A DNA stretch of 64,000 bases from Meconema thalassinum (Eukaryota > Arthropoda > Insecta > Orthoptera > Tettigoniidae): assembly GCA_946902985.2 (NCBI GenBank), contig OX336393.1:365100779-365164778 (forward strand). Reading direction: 5' to 3'. How positions within the stretch are numbered: position 1 is the stretch's first letter; each line of letters begins with the position of its first letter. This document shows positions 58,373 to 64,000 of this stretch, in pieces. A program made the position numbers and the translations under genes. Below the pieces are notes generated by a model, which worked only from the letters and a program-made list of their open reading frames with translations, searched no databases and was not told where the DNA came from.

Positions 58373-58667
58373 CGCCGGCCTCTCACCGCTGGGTCCGTGG
58401 TACAAATCCCGGTCACTCCATGTGAGATCTGTGCTGGACAGAACGGAGGCAGACAGGTTTTTCTCCGGGTACTCCGGTTTTCCCTGTCAAAATTTCATTC
58501 CAGCAACACTCTCCACTATCATTTCATTTCATCTGTCATTCATTTAATCAATGCCCCAGAGGAGTGCGTCAGGCCTCGGCAGCCGGATCCTCGCCGCTAG
58601 ATGGGAGCTTCATTCATTCCATTCCTGACCCGGTCGGAGACTGGAAGCAGGCTGTGGATTTTTTTCA
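58373..58667 (+). mobile_element. SINE2, 5'-truncated, 14-bp TSD
   Basis: Lacks the first ~20 bases including the A-box and has a short gap near 58587. AGTAGGCTATTCTA is duplicated at 58359-58372 (first base shared) and 58667-58680. Truncation with a TSD is typical of target-primed reverse transcription. Confidence 0.93.
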
Positions 58668-58739
58668 GTAGGCTATTCTAGGGGAAAACGAAACCAAGAT
58701 GGCTCCACGTCAAAATATCATCTCCTGGTGAATGAGGCC

Positions 58740-58759
58740 ATATTATTATTATTATTATT

Positions 58760-58792
<33 letters not shown>
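58740..58792. repeat. (ATT)n meeting (AAT)n head to head
   Basis: About eight ATT units then about ten AAT units; a self-complementary microsatellite. Confidence 0.95.
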
Positions 58793-58794
<2 letters not shown>

Positions 58795-59156
58795 ATAGGA
58801 TGTCAGCTAGGAAAAGATTAATGGGAGCAGATATGCCATTTTAAGTGCTTGAGCTGTGTATTCTCTCTTATGATATTATAATGAAAGAGCTAGAGGTAAA
58901 TAAAAGACCAATGTAAAGAGTTCTCAGTTATGATGTAATGTATTCTACAAGAAAAACGTCAGTGTAGCGATGAGACTCTCTCTACATCGCTCAGTACTTA
59001 GACCGATCTTCCTGTGTGGGAGTGAGAGCTGGATGGATTTGTGACTTCCCATACATGAACTAGAAGGTAACTGATATGAGGATACCACGAATGATTGCTG
59101 AAAGAACTAGATGGGACCAATGGCAGGAGGCTAAACTAGAAATGAACAAGATAGAT

Positions 59157-59512
59157 ATTAATAACATCGTATGGCTTCGGGTGCAAGCTTTGTTATTTGA
59201 CATCCAGAGGGCAGTTTGCATGTCAAATTTTGTAGTTCTTTGGAGCACTATGAAAGTCAAGATCCTTGACACTATAGCGCTTTCTAGTAGAGAATTGAGG
59301 AACTTTGTGTTGGCGGAAACTCCCGAGATTAATTATGCCATTAGGAACACGGCCTACTAAATTCAAATGGGTTCTATAACATGCCAACAACGTATGACAA
59401 GAGTGCCGTGATATTTGTCGCCTTTCAGAAATCGCTTACCACGGCCAGGATTGAACCTGCAAGCTAGGGGTTGATAGTCCGACTCGATAGCCACTCACCC
59501 ACCGTGGCACGC
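59157..59512 (-). mobile_element. SINE8, 356 bp, 12-bp TSD
   Basis: On the minus strand it starts GTGCCACGGTGGGTGAGTGG, has B-box-like AGGTTCAATCCTGG and ends GCACCCGAAGCCATACGATG then TTATTAAT. AACAAGATAGAT is duplicated at 59145-59156 and 59513-59524. Single copy here; its end matches the SINE1b end. Confidence 0.8.
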
Positions 59513-59694
59513 AACAAGATAGATGAATCTGTTGGTATGAAACGACTGGGCGGGGATATGTGATGAGAATGGGGAGAAGAGATTCCCTAGGAGATTCAAA
59601 CTCGGCTGTAGAGAGTAAGATAAACAAAGCTCTACCTATGAGGCGTTGCATGGATTCAGTGTGGAACGAAAAATGGTGAAACAGACTACTCTTT

Positions 59695-60230
59695 TTTTCG
59701 GCGGCTTCGGTGGCGTAGTCGGTAGCATGCTGAGCTTCTATGTCCCAAGATAGCGGGTTCAAACCCGGCCGAAGCCGTCGGATTTTTAAGAGCGCTAAAA
59801 ATCCCTCAGTATGCCTTCCTTCGGAGGGGAAGTAAAGCCGGCGGTCCCATGTCATAGATTTATGGCATGTTAAAGGACCTTCCACTAATTGCACCTGTGT
59901 GAAGCTAAATTGGATAGGTTAAGAATGTGAACAACGCTCTTAGGTTTCTACGTTCGTTGCCAAGAGCCGACTGCGGTGGCGTCTGGTAGCTAAGTTCTGA
60001 ACTTGGCCTAGTAGTCGTTGACGGTGGTGCTTGGCGGCAAAAGTAGGAACTATTTGAAAAATTCTAAGTTGCAGTACTTAAATTAAAAAACAGATAACAC
60101 ACACTAATACAGTCATCACAAATTAATACCGGTTATCAGACAGATTCTACACACACCCAAAGTACACGGGGCTACATGATCGCGTTGTCGCAGCCCCTAA
60201 ACTTAAGAACCAACCATCCAACCAACCAAC
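59695..60230 (+). mobile_element. SINE1, full length, 13-bp TSD (reference copy)
   Basis: 536 bp: head GGCTTCGGTGGCGTAGTCGG, B-box GGGTTCAAACCCGG, body, CGGTTATCAGACAGATTCTA, hairpin GGGGCTACATGATCGCGTTG..GCAGCCCC, and tail AACCAACCATCCAACCAACC. CAGACTACTCTTT is duplicated at 59682-59694 and 60231-60243. Confidence 0.96.
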
Positions 60231-60639
60231 CAGACTACTCTTTCGCAAACTGAGGCTTTCAGACTAGACTGGACGCTGAGAGGCTAAGAAAGTTTCAAAC
60301 GAAAATGAAGAAATGCAGTAGGCCTGTTATTGAAATTATTCATTGTTTTTGGGCTATTACCGTGTGAATATAAAATAAAATACGAGACGTTTTGAAGGAA
60401 CATTGCTTCCTTTTCCAATGGAAATAAAACAATGTGGCCAAAGAAAAAGTATCAATGAGATTACAAAAACAAAAAACTAGAGAAATTCCTCGGTTGTCAC
60501 TAGAGAGCAGCTGCCAGAAGGTACTGTATGCACCTTGGTAGGAAAACGCGTCATATTAATTAGAACGGCGGACAGAGTATTTAGGAAGGAGTAGGTATTA
60601 CTGTCTAATACTGACATCCATAACCAAGCGCTTAGAATC

Positions 60640-60945
60640 ACACCTCGAGGTGTAGCGGCTAGCATTCTTGGCTGTCGGCTTGGAGGCTCGGGTTCTATTC
60701 CCGGCTCTACCAAGAAATGTAATTCTGGTCTGAGGGCAGGAACGAAGTACAGTCAGCCTTTTGAAGTAAAAAATGAGAAGAGTTTAGTTCGATTCCTACC
60801 TCAGATATCCTGCAAGTGGTTTTTCATGGTTTCCCACTTCTGCTACTGGCAAATGCCGGGATAGTTCCTAACTTAAGACCACGGTCGCCTCCTTCCCATT
60901 GCTCACCTGAATTAGAAATACACACATTACTACAACTCCCCCCGC
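60640..60945 (+). mobile_element. SINE4, copy without 3' hairpin
   Basis: Head GGTGTAGCGGCTAGCATTCT, B-box GGGTTCTATTCCCGG, body to ATACACACATTACTACAAC, then replaced by the CT-rich element. Confidence 0.78.
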
Positions 60946-61690
60946 CAAGGGGCTCACAACTTGTGGGACGTGGGTTGGCGACCACGGGACCCCAGCTGAC
61001 TCCACTTACTTGTGACGGGTTCCTCTCTGTTATCTTTCCTCTCGACCTCCCTCGGTCAACTCTTGTTCTTTTACGACCCCTTCGTTATAAAAGTATCCGA
61101 GGCCTAGGGAGTCTTTTACTTTCCCGCCTTAATTGGTCCTTGCCTCATCTTTCCCAATCCCTCATTCTTCGAGGGGTCAGACCTCTTGTTTTCTTTTAAT
61201 TGTATCTCCTGCTTACTGCTCAAGGCCCTAGAGGATGCAGGGTGTGTGTAGCCCCACCACTTATGGTGCACCTTGGATTGTGCTCCACCCTCAAGGGCTC
61301 ACATCTGGTGAGTTCGGGAGTTGTCAACCCCGAGGGTTACCTGAGCTGGGTTCGGTTTTTCTTCTTCTTCCATTGTCTTTTGGGCGGACCCTCTCCTCTT
61401 TTTTCTTTCCTCTCTGCCGTTCGTGGCTATCCTTTCTCCCAAAGTCCCTTAATTCTCATTCTTCGAGGGTTGAGGGCGTTTCCATTTTTCCTGTCTTTTG
61501 TTTCCCTTATTCTTACATTAATTTGTTTTCCATTTCGTAGTCTAGTTTGGAATTAGTACTGTAAGTAGTTAGTTTTAGATATAGCTTCATTTCATTTTCA
61601 TCTTCACAATCACCCAAACCAATAGGGTCCGATAACCCAGATGTTAGGCCCTTTACGACAACAATTATCATCATCATCATCATCATCACT
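60946..61690 (+). mobile_element. CT-rich element with 3' hairpin and (ATC)n tail
   Basis: Blocks: 'CAAGGGGCTCACAACTTGTG', 'GGTGCACCTTGGATTGTGCT', CTCAAGGGCTCACATCTGG, pyrimidine-rich middle, 'CATTCTTCGAGGGTTGAGGGC', 'AATCACCCAAACCAATAGGG', then GGGTCCGATAACCCAGATGT..GGCCCT and (ATC)n. Probably a LINE 3' UTR or a SINE; frames are incidental. Confidence 0.55.
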
Positions 61691-61741
61691 ACAAACCCCA
61701 AAATAACACAAGTCATCAGGCAAATTCTACATACCGTACAT

Positions 61742-61744
<3 letters not shown>

Positions 61745-61783
<39 letters not shown>
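61745..61783. repeat. (AC)n microsatellite
   Basis: About 18 AC units. Confidence 0.95.
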
Positions 61784-61787
<4 letters not shown>

Positions 61788-61789
61788 CC

Positions 61790-62284
61790 AAGTCGAATGA
61801 GGAGACAACTAAAACAACAACAAACTCACATAGAATAGGTTTTAATAGCTGTGGATATATTCAACTCTCAATCTCTGCTCTACACTTGACTATCTTAAGT
61901 TACTGTGGTCCAGGTTAGAACCACAATATTTTTATTGGTATTCTGCCCAAAAGCAGGTCCGTGCCTCCGAAGAGGCTATCCTCAGCCGGAGTTTACGTGT
62001 GGTAGGGTGGCCAGGGCCTTTCCCCTCCTCCTTATCCCGCCAACAGCGCGTGGTCCCACTGAACCGGCATTCCATCCAAGGTCCAACCACGCCCAATGCT
62101 GCTTAAATGCGGAGTTCTCATGGGATCCGGTGTTTCAACATGTACCAGGCCGTTGGCAGCGGAACCACATAACACATATTTTAAATGAAATTTAATGTGT
62201 TTCAGTCGGTCAACACGATTTTAATTGTGGTTCCCTCATTCTAAAAAAAAAATACTTGAGATTAATATATACATTACATTTTTT
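61790..62284. other. Unassigned stretch
   Basis: GC-rich 61950-62160 block ('AAAAGCAGGTCCGTGCCTCC', CCATCCAAGGTCCAACCACG) may belong to a LINE, but I cannot place it. CAGTCGGTCAACACGATT at 62205 repeats the foldback end phrase of 25790. Confidence 0.35.
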
Positions 62285-62715
62285 CAGGATTAGGATGATG
62301 ATGGTAATTGTTGTTTTAAGGGGCCTAACATCTAGGTTATTGGCCCCTAATGGTTTGAGTGATTGTGAAAGATGAGATGAGAATGAAAACTATAATCAAT
62401 ACGAACTACAAACTCACATACTAGAAGAAGAAATGGTAAACAAATAAAGGATACAAAGCAAATAAAGGACAGGAAGAAAATAAAAGCCCTCAACCCTCGA
62501 AGAATAAGGATTGAGTGACTTGGAAGGAAGGAGAGCCATGAAAGGCAGATAGGAAAGGGAAAGAGGAGAGGGACCACCCCAAAGTCAGAGGAAAAAGGGG
62601 ACAAAATGGACCCAGCTCAGGAATCCCTCGGGGTCGCCAACTCCCAAACTCAGCAGCCGTGAGCCCTTGAGGATGTAGCACTATCCAGGGTGCACCAGAA
62701 TAGAGCCGGGCAAAT
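62285..62715 (-). mobile_element. CT-rich element, antisense copy
   Basis: The minus strand has the same order as 61262-61690: GGTGCACCCTGGATAGTGCT, CTCAAGGGCTCACGGCTG, 'CATTCTTCGAGGGTTGAGGGC' in slightly altered form, GGGGCCAATAACCTAGATGT..GGCCCC and TTAAAACAACAATTACCATC. Confidence 0.6.
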
Positions 62716-63039
62716 TTGCTCTAGTTCCTATCGGGATCGTAAGTTTCCGCATGGCTAGTATCGCCCCCCACCAAGCGCACTCAAGGCCAGGTCTCTCCGC
62801 TGAACGAGAATCGTAAGTCTCGACAATACCGGTACTGAGTGGGAGTCTCGATAATACCGGAACTCCTTTTTTCTCGGCGTTATCGACAGTGTCTATTTAA
62901 AGGAAAAACAAGCCCACTCACGCCGCTGCACGTGTCACTCAAGCAGCTGCAAGTGTAAAGTCAAAGCCTTCTGTAATAACTCCGGAATGTAAACCATTCC
63001 TCGTTCTTACATTTGACAAATTTAAAGCAGTATGAAGTG
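62716..63039. other. Unassigned stretch
   Basis: A phrase GTCTCGA(C/T)AATACCGG(T/A)ACT occurs twice (62818, 62849). Nothing else. Confidence 0.4.
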
Positions 63040-63210
63040 ATCCACCCCAGGAAGATCACATTGAATTGAGCTCGCATCTGCCACCTCCTTACCACTCCTA
63101 CCCTCAGTTACAAATATACACACACTAATACAGACACCATAATAACACAGGTTATTAGACCAAGAACACAAAAATGATCACGATGTTGTAGCCCCTAAAG
63201 TAAAATAAAA
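63040..63210 (+). mobile_element. SINE4, 3' part
   Basis: CCACCTCCTTACCACTCCTA, ATACACACACTAATACAG, ACACAGGTTATTAGACC, TGATCACGATGTTGTAGCCCC and a TAAAATAAAAC end; the left half of the hairpin is lost. Confidence 0.6.
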
Positions 63211-63925
63211 CTCAAATAATTGGCGTAGCAGAGAAGAGCTACAAGAAAATCTCACGTGTATGACTCATGAATTTTTAGCCCTACTGACTAGGAATTTGCT
63301 TTAAAGAATACTTTCAACCTTCTTCTCCACCTTGTAACTGGTTGTAATTAGAGGCAACTATAGTGCAAAAATTGGCTGCGATGGTGAAAATACACTTGGA
63401 AAATATTACGCTGAAAAGTTTCAACTAATTTCATCTACTAAAAACTCTGATATTGTGCTTGAAAACAATACCAGTTTGTGGCATGCGGTATATTAATCAT
63501 GTCAGTACAAACACCTCACTGATTTGTCCATAAATGCCAATGATATGACAGTTTGAGTGAGAATAGTGTGACGGGAGTTGCACTGAGAACAACTCATTAC
63601 CGCGGGAATGTCACTTCGTCCGATACTCCAAAGTCTCGTTCGATCACAAGGTAATATCGTTGCTCTCTCTACCCATGATGCAACGTGTGAGCACGTGCGT
63701 AGGGACGCGATTGTAATGGCGGTGGCTTAGCCTAAGCATATGAAAAAGCCATTATGACGAAATATAAAATCAATCTTATTCTTGAAGGTGAACTTTATTT
63801 TTTCGTATGTCCGACGACTAGAGAATATTATTCAAACTAGTAGGAGCATTTGAGATAAAGAGTGTCAGGTATCCAACGCAAAAGTTTTCATGTTTGTAAC
63901 ATTTTCCCTCGCTGTATAAGAGTCT
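63211..63925. other. Unassigned stretch
   Basis: Nothing recognised. Confidence 0.4.
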
Positions 63926-64000
63926 AAATGGCTGAATTGGTTAAGCGCTGGACTCGTGAATGAAAGGTCTGGGGTTCGATCCTCGGTAAGGGAAGTGATT
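63926..64000 (+). mobile_element. tRNA-like head at the right edge
   Basis: A-box AATGGCTGAATTGGTTAAGC and B-box GGGTTCGATCCTCGG, spaced as in a tRNA. The acceptor ends do not pair, so a SINE head cut by the window edge is more likely than a tRNA gene. Confidence 0.5.

Larger units (their letters stand above)
58795..60330 (+). pseudogene. LINE-B-like C-terminus, interrupted by two SINEs
   Basis: Pieces read 'FLCGSESWMDL' (59008-59042), 'IPRMIAERTRWDQW' and 'LEMNKIDE' (59083-59156 joined to 59525), then decayed 'GMKRL' and, after the SINE1, GAGGCTTTCAGACTAGACTG (60252), which matches LINE-B at 5565-5605. These are LINE C-terminal landmarks (LYGSESW, RIAGKTRWD, ...KID..). Several stops; no palm domain. 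Confidence 0.6.

Noticed and set aside
59076..59360. 94-codon frame starting with LINE-like MRIPRMIAERTRWDQW
   Set aside because: Crosses from the LINE remnant into antisense SINE8 at 59157; the rest is SINE sequence.
63926..64000. tRNA gene
   Set aside because: A and B boxes are present but acceptor ends do not pair; the same is true of all other tRNA-like heads here, which belong to SINEs.

Overview
The window looks like non-coding chromosomal DNA from a large, repeat-rich insect genome. The SINE and LINE tails remind me of polyneopteran insects such as orthopterans or stick insects, but that is recollection, and nothing here fixes the species. I see no bacterial-style operons, no rRNA, no CRISPR array and no host gene I can defend. 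Nearly everything recognisable is a mobile element or its debris. Only two long coding frames are undamaged: a Tc1-type transposase (37517-38542, +) inside perfect 36-bp terminal inverted repeats, and an R1-like reverse transcriptase frame (2601 to 1, -) that has no stop before it leaves the window.

Layout: 1-8.6 kb is a graveyard of non-LTR retrotransposon pieces (R1-like ORF, several LINE C-termini, an endonuclease fragment) mixed with tRNA-derived SINEs. 8.6-16 kb holds a modular non-coding repeat (family K), a mosaic SINE, two SINE2 copies with clear target-site duplications (TSDs) and a repeat called RepA. 16.8-20 kb has a hAT-type element and a decayed mariner carrying a SINE. 20-30.6 kb is mainly SINEs, two of them split by foldback elements, plus a second K copy. 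30.9-33.9 kb may be a TTAA-flanked, piggyBac-like composite with three 20-bp palindromes. 37.3-38.7 kb is the intact Tc1. 40.4-43.0 kb is a tandem duplication in which one unit has gained a SINE and the other keeps the empty site. 49.1-54.4 kb contains two long inverted-repeat elements and a hAT remnant with a BED-like finger. 58.8-60.3 kb is a LINE interrupted by two SINEs, each with a TSD. 60.6-63.2 kb has a SINE4 and a CT-rich family.

The local names SINE1-9, K, RepA, CT-rich and LINE-B/C/D are mine. SINE1 has a tRNA-like head starting GCTTCGGTGGCGTAGTTGG, is about 530 bp and ends in (AACC)n. SINE2 starts GCCTCCGTGGCTTAGGCGGC and is about 335 bp. SINE3 starts GGCCCCGTGGTGTTGGGGTA and is 311 bp. 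SINE4 contains GGTGTAGCGGCTAGCATTCT. SINE5 contains GCAAGTCCGGAGATCGCAGG. SINE7 ends in (ATT)n after GGGACGTAAAGCC.

The strongest system-level signal is that SINE1, SINE4, SINE5, a CT-rich family and several orphan fragments have unrelated 5' parts but share one 3' module: a GGGGC...ATGACC...GCCCC hairpin followed by a short tandem tail. About 25 copies lie in 64 kb. This suggests many non-autonomous elements converging on the recognition end of one LINE reverse transcriptase. A second shared 3' end (GAAGCCATACGAT) links a SINE1 variant with SINE8.
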